DNA of 28,111 nucleotides from IMG/VR virus record IMGVR_UViG_3300009104_000097, positions 1 through 28,111 of that record; one strand, given 5' to 3'. The stretch is from a virus. The notes below the pieces were generated by a model that made no database searches, was not told the DNA's origin, and saw nothing but the letters and a program-made list of their open reading frames with translations. The position numbers were made by a program, and so were the translations under genes. Of this stretch, positions 1-6,285 are shown in pieces (the stretch's first letter is position 1; each line of letters starts with the position of its first letter).

Positions 1-77
1 TAGATATGATGTACCACGGCACTTGGAAAGACCACGTTGCAAAGGTGAAGGCCGACATACCGAAAGGAAATAGCTAA
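1..77 (+). CDS. Tail assembly chaperone-like protein, C-terminal end only (first of three paralogues)
   Basis: Only the last 24 codons are inside the window; the start lies to the left. The visible end reads DMMYHGTWKDHVAKVKADIP followed by KGNS and a TAA. It matches the ends of the genes at 809 and 1766, which finish in a W or D-rich helix and then VK-x-KYPKG / IK-x-RYPKG. This pattern is typical of the Phage_tail_APC family (small proteins encoded next to tail fibres). The stop overlaps the start of the next fibre gene as TAATG, so the two are translationally coupled. The role as fibre-specific chaperone is inferred from family and position. Confidence 0.6.
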   Translation, partial: DMMYHGTWKDHVAKVKADIPKGNS

Positions 78-793
78 TGCCACAAATAGATATAGACGGA
101 GCGAACTCAAAGATTTCTGCCGATACCATACAGGGGCAGTCAGGCACTACAGTAACAGTTCAGTCGGGGCATAATTTAGCAGGGAGTGGCTCTGGATTGA
201 CTGCTCTGCCAGCAGGGAATTTAACTGGAACTGTAGCAAACGCAAATTTAGCTTCAGGAATTGATGCGGCTAAAATAACTACAGGTACTTTGCCGATGGC
301 TAGGCTAAGTGGAACTTTGCCAGCACTTAATGGTTCAGCCCTTACAAACTTGCCAAGTTCATTTCTAGGGTCTAGCGTTGGATTTAAAGCACATAAGGAC
401 GATGGCAACGTATCTCTTTCTGCCTCAACTTGGACTAAACTTCAAATGAACTCTCAGACTTGGGATTTAGGTGATGACTACGACAGTACATCAAATTATA
501 GGTTTGATGTGCCTACAACTGGAAAATACTTTCTTCTTGGAGCGGCTAATTTTTCTGGATTAGCGGATCAAGATGTTGTTATGCTTTCTTTCTATAGAAG
601 TGGTACACAGATTAACGCTCACGTTGTAGGACAAAGTAAACAACACGCTTCTGGAACTGGCAATTTGTGTAATAGCATTTCTGGATACACGAATCTAACT
701 GCTGGTCAGTATATTGAACTTTATGCCTATAGCGATGCTACGAACATTGTAAATTCTGGTCAATGCTTATTGGCTGGTTTTCAAGTGTCATAA
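77..793 (+). CDS. Tail fibre protein with C1q-like C-terminal domain
   Basis: A 238-residue protein with two parts. Residues about 1-95 are a Gly/Ser/Thr/Leu-rich shaft with short recurring units such as NLTGTVANANL, LSGTLPALNG and SALTNLP, common in trimeric phage fibres. Residues about 100-238 look like a C1q/TNF jelly-roll head: alternating beta strands, the pattern FDVPTTGKYFLLGAANFSG, and a final strand LLAGFQVS that resembles the last strand of C1q domains. It probably forms a trimer that binds a host surface receptor. The start overlaps the previous stop (TAATG), and a chaperone-like gene follows at 809. A second fibre of the same design lies at 1127. The C1q assignment is from pattern, not a search. 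Confidence 0.75.
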   Translation: MPQIDIDGANSKISADTIQGQSGTTVTVQSGHNLAGSGSGLTALPAGNLTGTVANANLASGIDAAKITTGTLPMARLSGTLPALNGSALTNLPSSFLGSSVGFKAHKDDGNVSLSASTWTKLQMNSQTWDLGDDYDSTSNYRFDVPTTGKYFLLGAANFSGLADQDVVMLSFYRSGTQINAHVVGQSKQHASGTGNLCNSISGYTNLTAGQYIELYAYSDATNIVNSGQCLLAGFQVS

Positions 794-808
794 TATAAAA
801 GGATAAGA

Positions 809-1126
809 ATGAAATACATTAAACAAATTTCAACAGGAAAAATTGTTCATAGAGAAAATCCTTATACAGATAAGACTCTCGACAACGCCTCTAATGAGCA
901 TAATATAGATAAGGCTGATTTAGAAGTTGTTGAGGAAAACTGGACTGAGGAGGAATGGAATAATGCTTATCATAATCAGTTACCTTATGAGGAAAAACGG
1001 AGAAAAAGTTATCCTCCTATAATCGACTACCTAGACGGCATAGTAAAAGGCGATCAGGCTCAAATAGACAAGTACATCGCTGACTGTTTGGCAGTGAAAG
1101 AGAAATATCCGAAAGGAGAAAATTAG
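809..1126 (+). CDS. Phage tail assembly chaperone-like protein (second paralogue)
   Basis: A 105-residue acidic protein. The C-terminal half carries the Phage_tail_APC-style signature: LPYEEKRRKSYPPIIDYLDG, a short charged helix, then AVKEKYPKGEN. The gene at 1766 shares the layout (VPY..KRKREY..., then KSRYPKG), as does the partial gene at the left edge. Its N-terminus (KYIKQISTGKIV) is different from that of the 1766 gene, so only the C-terminal half is clearly shared. It sits between two fibre genes, 15 bases after the first and directly abutting the second (TAG then ATG). A role in folding or attaching a fibre is inferred. An AAAGGA Shine-Dalgarno-like stretch precedes the start. Confidence 0.6.
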   Translation: MKYIKQISTGKIVHRENPYTDKTLDNASNEHNIDKADLEVVEENWTEEEWNNAYHNQLPYEEKRRKSYPPIIDYLDGIVKGDQAQIDKYIADCLAVKEKYPKGEN

Positions 1127-1756
1127 ATGGCTATAACTTTAAACGGTGGGACAGGAGTGATTACAGGGGTATCTGTTGGTGGATTGCCTGATGGATGTGT
1201 CGCTAATGATGATCTAGCAGGGTCAATAGCTGACGGTAAGATAACAGGGCTGACAGCTTCCAAGTTAACTGGTGCTTTACCAGCTATCTCAGGTGCGAGT
1301 TTGACAGGGATTTCATCACTAGCCGAGGCTTGTAACTTTCACGTTACTAACTCCCACGTTTATAATATAACAGGTCAAAATGAAGAATATACTTGTGCTT
1401 TTGATAGCGAAATATCTGATGTTGGTAGCAATTTTAATACTAGTACCTATACATTTACGGCTCCAGCGACAGGACTATATCAGATAAGTTTTGGTATTAA
1501 AATACACGGTCTGGAAGAAGGAACGGTTGATAGAATCGTTCTGTATCTGCATACCAGCAATAGGGGTTATTATTGGCACGTTGAAGGTGGGTCAGGAGCA
1601 AATTTTCGATTTGGTGAAAGCAATAGAGGTTCGAGTTTTCTGGTGGATATGGACGCATCCGACACGGCTGTTATGAAATTGAGTGTTGGTGGTCAAAGTG
1701 CTGTTAATGCTGATTTTAAATCGGGAAGTTTTTTTTCAGGTTTTAGAGTAACGTAA
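1127..1756 (+). CDS. Second tail fibre protein with C1q-like domain
   Basis: A 209-residue protein of the same design as the gene at 77. Residues 1-65 are a Gly/Ala/Leu/Thr-rich shaft (ITLNGGTGVITGVSVGGLP, then LTGALPAISGASLTGISS). The rest resembles a C1q/TNF head, with TYTFTAPATGLYQISFGIKI and the closing strand FFSGFRVT. The sequence of the head is clearly different from that of the first fibre, so the two could recognise different receptors or alternative receptor states. A GGAG Shine-Dalgarno lies in the end of the preceding gene, and the chaperone-like gene at 1766 follows. Receptor-binding function is inferred. Confidence 0.75.
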   Translation: MAITLNGGTGVITGVSVGGLPDGCVANDDLAGSIADGKITGLTASKLTGALPAISGASLTGISSLAEACNFHVTNSHVYNITGQNEEYTCAFDSEISDVGSNFNTSTYTFTAPATGLYQISFGIKIHGLEEGTVDRIVLYLHTSNRGYYWHVEGGSGANFRFGESNRGSSFLVDMDASDTAVMKLSVGGQSAVNADFKSGSFFSGFRVT

Positions 1757-1765
1757 GGAATAAAT

Positions 1766-2116
1766 ATGAAATTAACGCAAAGACAATTAGATGTTCTTAA
1801 TCACGTTGTAACTGACGGACAGACTTGGGCTGATAATGCAAAAGAAGAAGCACACGTTCTAGCTAAAGTGACTAGATGGGAAAGTGATTATGATGAAGCT
1901 GTTGCAAAAGGGAATTATAAAAATCGTAAACAACGTGATGATGCAGAGGCTAAAGCGGAGCAAGATGCTTATGACAATGTTCCTTATTCAGTAAAGCGTA
2001 AGCGAGAATACGATCAGCTAAACCAGTTTGAAATGCAGTTTGACGATAAAAGAGATGGTACTACCACTTGGGTGGATAAGATAAACGAAATTAAAAGTAG
2101 GTATCCGAAAGGCTGA
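1766..2116 (+). CDS. Phage tail assembly chaperone-like protein (third paralogue)
   Basis: A 116-residue, highly charged, probably helical protein. The N-terminal 60 residues are rich in Asp, Glu, Lys and Ala and have coiled-coil character. The C-terminal part reads NVPYSVKRKREYDQLNQFEM and then DGTTTWVDKINEIKSRYPKG, matching the tail-assembly-chaperone pattern in the 809 gene and the left-edge partial gene. An AAGGA Shine-Dalgarno lies seven bases before the ATG. It closes the fibre module; the next gene starts two bases after its stop. Function is inferred from family resemblance and position. Confidence 0.55.
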   Translation: MKLTQRQLDVLNHVVTDGQTWADNAKEEAHVLAKVTRWESDYDEAVAKGNYKNRKQRDDAEAKAEQDAYDNVPYSVKRKREYDQLNQFEMQFDDKRDGTTTWVDKINEIKSRYPKG

Positions 2117-2118
2117 TC

Positions 2119-2361
2119 GTGGAAAATCTAATTCACGATGCTTGGGTATTATTTACAGCTATAGGTGGTTGGATGGTGAATCGACTGACACAGAAGATAG
2201 ACAGCTTGGATAAACGATTAGATCAGTTGAGGCTGAGTTCGATAGATAGAAAAGAATATAAACAGGATGTTAGCCAACTCCACATTAGATGCAACGAATT
2301 GGAAAAGAGTAAAGCCTCCGCAGTGCAAGCGGTTGAAGTTAAACTAAAAAAAGGAAATTAA
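2119..2361 (+). CDS. Small membrane-anchored coiled-coil protein
   Basis: An 80-residue protein starting at GTG, two bases after the previous stop. A hydrophobic stretch at residues about 8-22 (AWVLFTAIGGWMV) could be a membrane anchor. The rest is charged and heptad-like (KIDSLDKRLDQLRLSS, then QLHIRCNELEKSKAS), suggesting a coiled coil facing one side of the membrane. No specific family recognised. It opens a run of small membrane or exported proteins that may act in lysis. Confidence 0.6.
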   Translation: MENLIHDAWVLFTAIGGWMVNRLTQKIDSLDKRLDQLRLSSIDRKEYKQDVSQLHIRCNELEKSKASAVQAVEVKLKKGN

Positions 2362-2362
2362 G

Positions 2363-2566
2363 ATGCGAGAACAATTATTGACAGCCTTACGAGCCTATTA
2401 TGTAGGGCAAATTGAGAAGCATAAAATGAATATCGAAAATATGATTACGAATAATGTAGGTGTCGCAGACCATCCCGATTACATAGAGACTATCTCCAAA
2501 GAGATGGAAGAAGTCGCTAAGTATGATGATATGTTGATGATGATTAATAAGCATTTCAAGGGGTGA
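2363..2566 (+). CDS. Conserved-looking small hypothetical protein
   Basis: A 67-residue soluble, helical protein (MREQLLTALRAYYVGQIEKH, then a region around GVADHPDYIETISKEMEEVA). It has no membrane segment, unlike its neighbours. The pattern of an initial amphipathic helix, a short loop with HPD, and a final acidic helix recalls small proteins found beside lysis genes in other phages, but I know of no function. It has a good Shine-Dalgarno (AAAAAGGA) and starts one base after the preceding stop, so it belongs to the same operon. Confidence 0.6.
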   Translation: MREQLLTALRAYYVGQIEKHKMNIENMITNNVGVADHPDYIETISKEMEEVAKYDDMLMMINKHFKG

Positions 2567-2569
2567 CTT

Positions 2570-2815
2570 GTGGCAGAGAAAGATATATTAGACAAATTGA
2601 ATGAGATGCATACAGATATTTTATTAACTCGGTCTTCTCTAAAGGTTACTCAAGCGGATGTTCAGGATCATCATAAGACTTTATATGGGAATGGTCGTGA
2701 AGGTTTAAATATAAGGGTTGATCGGATTGAAACTTCACAATCTACAGCCCATAAGATGTGGCTATTAATGGTGGGTGCGTTTGGTACTATGATTGCGTGG
2801 ATGGGATTGAAGTAA
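2570..2815 (+). CDS. Small coiled-coil protein with C-terminal membrane anchor (XhlA-like layout)
   Basis: An 81-residue protein from a GTG start preceded by AAGGGG. Residues 1-60 are helical and charged with the stretch LYGNGREGLNIRVDRIETSQ. Residues about 63-80 (MWLLMVGAFGTMIAWMGL) form a single transmembrane helix near the C-terminus. A coiled coil containing a YGNG-like turn followed by a C-terminal membrane helix is the layout of XhlA-type and related phage membrane proteins that accompany holins. Topology is seen; the lysis role is inferred. Confidence 0.55.
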   Translation: MAEKDILDKLNEMHTDILLTRSSLKVTQADVQDHHKTLYGNGREGLNIRVDRIETSQSTAHKMWLLMVGAFGTMIAWMGLK

Positions 2816-2838
2816 AACTTAAAACTAAGGAGCGAGTA

Positions 2839-3042
2839 ATGAGCAAGATGATGGGTGGTTTGATTGCAGCGATTGACGGATTTATGCCAGGGTATAAAAC
2901 TTATGTCTGTTGGGTAGCGGCGATGGGAATGATGGCTTGTCAGATGATGGGTTATCACCATTTCACTCCAGAGATGTGGGGTATGGTTGGTATTACTGGC
3001 ATGGGTACTTGGAAGATGGGACACGATAGGAAGAGGAAGTAA
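2839..3042 (+). CDS. Putative holin-like small membrane protein
   Basis: A 67-residue protein. I place the start at 2839 rather than the upstream in-frame ATG at 2758, because AAGGAG lies seven bases before it and the longer form would overlap the preceding gene by 58 bases. It has a short N-terminal segment, a hydrophobic helix at about 22-38 (YVCWVAAMGMMACQMMG), a second less hydrophobic segment at about 46-58, and a basic tail GHDRKRK. Size, Met-rich hydrophobic segments and the charged C-terminus fit a small holin, but no family was recognised. The stop overlaps the next start as TAATG. Confidence 0.5.
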   Translation: MSKMMGGLIAAIDGFMPGYKTYVCWVAAMGMMACQMMGYHHFTPEMWGMVGITGMGTWKMGHDRKRK

Positions 3043-3269
3043 TGTTTCAGGCAATATCTGCAGCTCTGGGAATATTGCTTTGGTTTCTTAAGCGTAAGAA
3101 AGCTAGGAGTTATAGTGATTGGAAGGCAGATGTTAAAGAAGTTAATAACGCTATCGCTAAAGGGGATGATGACGCTCTTACTCTTGCTTTTGACAAGTTG
3201 CGGTTGGAAGCAAAGCGTCATAATCCCAAGCGAAAGGGTGTTGGAATGCCCAGAGGACATAAACGCTAA
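3042..3269 (+). CDS. Small inner-membrane protein, possible inner spanin partner
   Basis: A 75-residue protein with an N-terminal membrane helix (residues about 3-16, QAISAALGILLWFL) followed at once by positive residues KRKKAR and a charged helical region (SDWKADVKEVNNAIAKGDDD), ending in a basic tail. The out-of-frame lipoprotein gene at 3130 starts inside it. That nested arrangement is how Rz/Rz1 spanin genes are often organised, so this could be an inner spanin. However, it is much shorter than typical Rz proteins, and the KxDxDALxxxFDKLRLEA part looks more like a soluble helical protein. Translation is coupled to the preceding gene by TAATG. Confidence 0.5.
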   Translation: MFQAISAALGILLWFLKRKKARSYSDWKADVKEVNNAIAKGDDDALTLAFDKLRLEAKRHNPKRKGVGMPRGHKR

Positions 3270-3357
3270 TTGCGAAGTCAGCAGGGCATGGTTGCTGGAA
3301 CGCTACGAGACAGAGCGTAATCTGTTAAGGCAGGTTGAAGAATGCAGGGAGATGTGA
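3130..3357 (+). CDS. Embedded lipoprotein, candidate outer spanin (Rz1-like)
   Basis: A 75-residue protein encoded in a different frame that begins inside the preceding gene (140-base overlap). It starts MLKKLITLSL, runs into a Leu-rich core and ends its signal peptide at the lipobox LTSC, with the lipidated Cys at residue 24. The mature part is about 52 residues with three further Cys and a charged C-terminal helix (WLLERYETERNLLRQVEE). Lipoproteins nested in or overlapping an upstream membrane-protein gene are characteristic of phage outer spanins. A GTG at 3115 gives a longer form with a less typical signal peptide. The stop overlaps the next start as TGATG. The lipobox is directly visible; the spanin role is inferred, and the mature part is not Pro-rich as in classical Rz1. 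Confidence 0.55.
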   Translation: MLKKLITLSLKGMMTLLLLLLTSCGWKQSVIIPSERVLECPEDINANCEVSRAWLLERYETERNLLRQVEECREM

Positions 3358-3716
3358 TGAGAAGATACTCTTGGAAGATTATATTTGGGGTAATGGTTTT
3401 AATCACCATGTTTCTCATGTTTTGTACGAGAACTGATGCAAAAGATTACGATGATTACAAAGTGGTTCCATCACCGATGGAGATTAGAGACTATTATCCT
3501 CAACCGAACAGGCTAATGATAGTTAAGTATGCGAATGAAAGGCTGTATCTGTTTCGCATTCAAGAAATAGTTCCTCGTTCAGATTGTAACCAGATTCAGT
3601 TTGATCCATTAGAGCGAAAAATAAGAATTATCACTCAGTCTGTTAGGAGTGCTTACGAATATATACTTGAACCATTACCTATAAAGATTAGCGAGTGGGT
3701 TCGATATGACAAATAG
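3357..3716 (+). CDS. Exported hypothetical protein with signal peptide
   Basis: A 119-residue protein. The start at 3357 overlaps the preceding stop (TGATG) and has a GGGAG Shine-Dalgarno; an ATG five codons upstream is also in frame. Residues 1-28 form a signal peptide or anchor: MRRYSWK, then IIFGVMVLITMFLMF, then a possible cleavage site after TDA. The mature part has no recognised domain; it contains several short beta-like stretches (RLMIVKYANERLYLFRIQEI, KIRIITQ) and one Cys. It probably acts in the periplasm or on the inner membrane. Function unknown. Confidence 0.55.
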   Translation: MRRYSWKIIFGVMVLITMFLMFCTRTDAKDYDDYKVVPSPMEIRDYYPQPNRLMIVKYANERLYLFRIQEIVPRSDCNQIQFDPLERKIRIITQSVRSAYEYILEPLPIKISEWVRYDK

Positions 3717-3718
3717 AT

Positions 3719-3895
3719 ATGTGGATATTAATATTCATTGTATTTAATGGCCCTATGTCTGTTGAAAGAATTACAGTTTTAGAAACTTATATGAATAAGC
3801 GTGATTGTATCAAGAGGGGGAAACAGGCTTCCACTATTCTTCCTCCTAGAACAAGCATAAGTTGTGTTGAACTATTAGGTACTTTAAAAACATAA
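3719..3895 (+). CDS. Small hydrophobic-leader protein, function unknown
   Basis: A 58-residue reading frame that fills what would otherwise be a 185-base gap. It begins MWILIFIVFNGPMSVERITV, a short hydrophobic leader, and continues with a basic middle (MNKRDCIKRGKQ) and a Cys near the end (TSISCVELLG). The start lies two bases after the previous stop and the end is six bases before the next gene, which is the spacing of its neighbours. Two Cys in the mature part suggest an exported, perhaps disulfide-bonded, peptide. No obvious Shine-Dalgarno; translation may be coupled. Assignment rests on fit to the gap and composition. Confidence 0.45.
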   Translation: MWILIFIVFNGPMSVERITVLETYMNKRDCIKRGKQASTILPPRTSISCVELLGTLKT

Positions 3896-3901
3896 GGGTT
3901 T

Positions 3902-4591
3902 ATGTACGAAGCAGACTCTGTTGGAAGGATTTGGCTGGACGAGGATTCTTTCCTTGCTCCATTTGGTCATTTTGAAAAGGATTATGAATTTGTTCTCAAG
4001 TATTTGCGTGATCCTTTTATTGCGAGCAGGACTTATTTTGAGGCGTTTGATGAAAGTGTAGCAATAGCACTCTACTCACAATACATGCAAGTAAGTGGGT
4101 GTGGATGGATAGGGTTTTATAAGAAGGAGAGAGCAGGGTTTTTAATACTTGAAGCGGTTTCTTTTCATCCGATGATATACGCCATACATGGTGGATTATC
4201 AAGAAAGTTATTTGGAAAAGGATATGGGAAGAAGTCGATGGATTTTGTTAAGCACTTTGTGTTTGAAGAAAAATCCGCAACCAAGTTAGAAGGGTACATA
4301 CTACATCCTAATAATTTTTTGTTAGGACATTTTAAGAGAAGCGGTCTTGTAAAAGAATGCGAGTTAAAAGATAGGTTGCTAATAGAAGGCAAGCTTAGTC
4401 CTATTAATATATATGGTCTTACTAGAGAAAACTATTTAAAGAACAAGGAGAAAGAAGATGGGCGGTTCAAAGCCAGCAGCACCCGATCCAATGGTGCAAA
4501 TAAAAGCACAAATGAAAGCTCAAGAAGACGCAAGACTAGAACTAGAAAGAAAAAGAGGTTTGGACGCAGAAAGATTTCTAGACGAAAATAG
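3902..4591 (+). CDS. GNAT-like acetyltransferase with basic C-terminal extension
   Basis: A 229-residue protein. The middle resembles a GNAT N-acetyltransferase: beta strands (GFLILEAVSFHPMIYAI), an acetyl-CoA-loop-like motif RKLFGKGYGKK with the usual R-x-x-G-x-G/A spacing near residue 105, then a helix, a strand (KLEGYILHPNN), and the terminal FKRSGLVKE feature typical of the fold. The last 45 codons overlap the next gene in another frame and encode a tail extremely rich in Arg, Lys and Ser (RRRKTRTRKKKRFGRRK). GNAT-like genes occur near virion genes in other phages; the substrate is unknown. The basic tail may be a by-product of the overlap. Confidence 0.6.
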   Translation: MYEADSVGRIWLDEDSFLAPFGHFEKDYEFVLKYLRDPFIASRTYFEAFDESVAIALYSQYMQVSGCGWIGFYKKERAGFLILEAVSFHPMIYAIHGGLSRKLFGKGYGKKSMDFVKHFVFEEKSATKLEGYILHPNNFLLGHFKRSGLVKECELKDRLLIEGKLSPINIYGLTRENYLKNKEKEDGRFKASSTRSNGANKSTNESSRRRKTRTRKKKRFGRRKISRRK

Positions 4592-5165
4592 AATTACTGA
4601 TGATTTTCGTCAGAACATATACGGTCAAGCTAATGCGGCTAGGGATGTGCAATCAGGTATTTTAGATACCCAGTTGGCTAATACGCTCCAAGACATTAGG
4701 CAAAGAAATGCGGCTAGGGGATTGGGCATGTCTAGTTCTGGTCAGGGAATACTTGGTCAGGCTAGAGGATATGCTGATGCCAGCAGATCAGATTTGTTTG
4801 ATACGTCAAGACGAATGGCAGAAAACAGGATATCTGACCAACAGCGTTTCTTGGATAATGCCGCTTCTGATATTAGAGGAGGTAGAAGTTTTGAATCAGC
4901 TAGGGCTTCATTTCGTAATTCAATGGATAGTGCTAATAGATCATTTGAAACCAAGCTTGCTGATGCTCAAACTGGCGATCAACGTAACGCTGCTTTTAGA
5001 GATTTTGAAACAGATAGACGATTGGCTGCTTCTAGGTTCCAAGAATCCGTTAACCAATTTGGGAATCAAGGTGCAATAGTTGCCGCATTAGGTGGTACTC
5101 CCAAGAAAAGCAGTCAAGACCCCGCAGGACAAGTTGGCGGTGGTTTTACTGGTAGCTTAAGTTAG
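4458..5165 (+). CDS. Putative internal virion protein, small, helical
   Basis: A 235-residue Ala/Arg/Gln/Asp-rich protein, almost entirely helical in character, with no membrane segment. It starts MGGSKPAAPDPMVQIKAQ and has the stretch NAARGLGMSSSGQGILGQAR at about residue 80, then many charged repeats (ESARASFRNSMDSANRSFE) and a Gly-rich end. A strong AAGGAG Shine-Dalgarno sits seven bases before the ATG, inside the end of the acetyltransferase gene. The following gene has the same type of RGLG-SS motif, so the two may be distant paralogues. Position before the giant proteins suggests a virion or ejection component of the kind seen in T7-like gp14/gp15 modules. No direct homology is claimed. 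Confidence 0.55.
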   Translation: MGGSKPAAPDPMVQIKAQMKAQEDARLELERKRGLDAERFLDENRITDDFRQNIYGQANAARDVQSGILDTQLANTLQDIRQRNAARGLGMSSSGQGILGQARGYADASRSDLFDTSRRMAENRISDQQRFLDNAASDIRGGRSFESARASFRNSMDSANRSFETKLADAQTGDQRNAAFRDFETDRRLAASRFQESVNQFGNQGAIVAALGGTPKKSSQDPAGQVGGGFTGSLS

Positions 5166-5175
5166 GAGATATATT

Positions 5176-6285
5176 ATGGGTGGTGATGCAGGGAAAATGA
5201 TTGTCCCAATGGCTTTGGCTATAGCCGCTCCTTATGCGGCTGGCGCAGCTTTGGGGGTAGGTAGTTCGGCTGGTTTAGCGACAGGCGTTACTACTGCCAA
5301 AACAGGAGCATTGGTAGCTGGCAAGGGAGCAAGTCTTCTGTCACAGGCGTTAGTTCCTATAGCAAATACAAGTTTTATGGGTTCTCTTATTACTGGAGCA
5401 GGGCTGGCTTATGCAAATTCTATGGAGACACCAGAAGCCCCTGACTATAGTGGAATGTTTGCACAACAGCAAGGTCAACTTACCGAACAGCAATCTTTTG
5501 GAAGAAGACCTACTGGTGAACTAGAGCAGATGCTTGAGTATGGTACTGACTATGAAAAGAATCAGGCTTATAACGAACTCCAAAGGCGTGGTGAAGATGA
5601 AACCAGATTAATGGAAATACAGACTAGGCGTGGCAGAACTGATGAACGCCAAGCTGAGATTGATGATTACATTGACAGGAATGCACCGCCAACAGAAGGT
5701 GAGCTTGATATATTAAGAGCTACATTGGTTCAAGAAGAAGAAGATAAGCTTGATGCAGATATTGAAGCTGAGAGAACTAGGGCTAAACAGGTTATGGCAA
5801 GGCGTGGACTTGGTAGTAGTAACGCATTGTCTCAGTTAAATGCAAGACTTGAAGATGTTCGTGCGAAGGGTACGCTTGCTATCAGGAACGATGTTAATAA
5901 TAGAGTTCTTAATTATGCCAAGGGTATTGGTTCATTGCAAGATCAAGGGCTGACTAGATTAATGCAGGCTTCTAGTATGGAAGATGCAACATCAAGATTT
6001 GATCTTGGTATGCAGGATTCTGAAAGAAGATTACAGGAAGGGTTGAGACAGTCTTCTACTGCACAGCAGAATGAGTTAGCTTTAAACAAGTTTAGGGCTG
6101 AAGTAACTGGAATGAATCAGCAATATGAACAGCAGATGCAGAAACAACAGAGTAATGCGGCTCTTGGACTTGGTGCAATAGGTATAGCGGCTCCAAGGTT
6201 ATGGCCTACAGAAGCAGAAAAAGCTTTAGCTAAAGGCCCACTTGGTAGTTTACCACCAGGTTCTGAAATTAAAGTAGGTGGTTAA
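5176..6285 (+). CDS. Putative internal virion protein with hydrophobic N-terminus
   Basis: A 369-residue protein. Residues 1-85 are hydrophobic and Ala/Gly-rich (MIVPMALAIAAPYAAGAALG, later SLITGAGLAYANS), with potential to insert in or cross membranes. Residues about 90-330 are helical, charged and Gln-rich. The stretch QVMARRGLGSSNALSQLNAR resembles the RGLG-SS motif of the preceding gene. A second hydrophobic patch near 325 (AALGLGAIGIAAP) precedes the end. Hydrophobic ends around a helical core fit a small ejection protein that joins a trans-envelope channel, as T7 gp14 does; this is inference. GGAG precedes the start. The stop overlaps the convergent M48 gene by four bases. Confidence 0.55.
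   Translation: MGGDAGKMIVPMALAIAAPYAAGAALGVGSSAGLATGVTTAKTGALVAGKGASLLSQALVPIANTSFMGSLITGAGLAYANSMETPEAPDYSGMFAQQQGQLTEQQSFGRRPTGELEQMLEYGTDYEKNQAYNELQRRGEDETRLMEIQTRRGRTDERQAEIDDYIDRNAPPTEGELDILRATLVQEEEDKLDADIEAERTRAKQVMARRGLGSSNALSQLNARLEDVRAKGTLAIRNDVNNRVLNYAKGIGSLQDQGLTRLMQASSMEDATSRFDLGMQDSERRLQEGLRQSSTAQQNELALNKFRAEVTGMNQQYEQQMQKQQSNAALGLGAIGIAAPRLWPTEAEKALAKGPLGSLPPGSEIKVGG

Noticed and set aside
2758-2838. Longer start for the holin-like gene at 2758
   Set aside because: Would overlap the preceding gene by 58 bases and lacks a Shine-Dalgarno; the ATG at 2839 has AAGGAG at good spacing.
4708-5079. 123-residue frame on the plus strand inside a virion-type gene
   Set aside because: Leu/Ile-rich without domain structure, no Shine-Dalgarno, and fully enclosed by a better gene in another frame.
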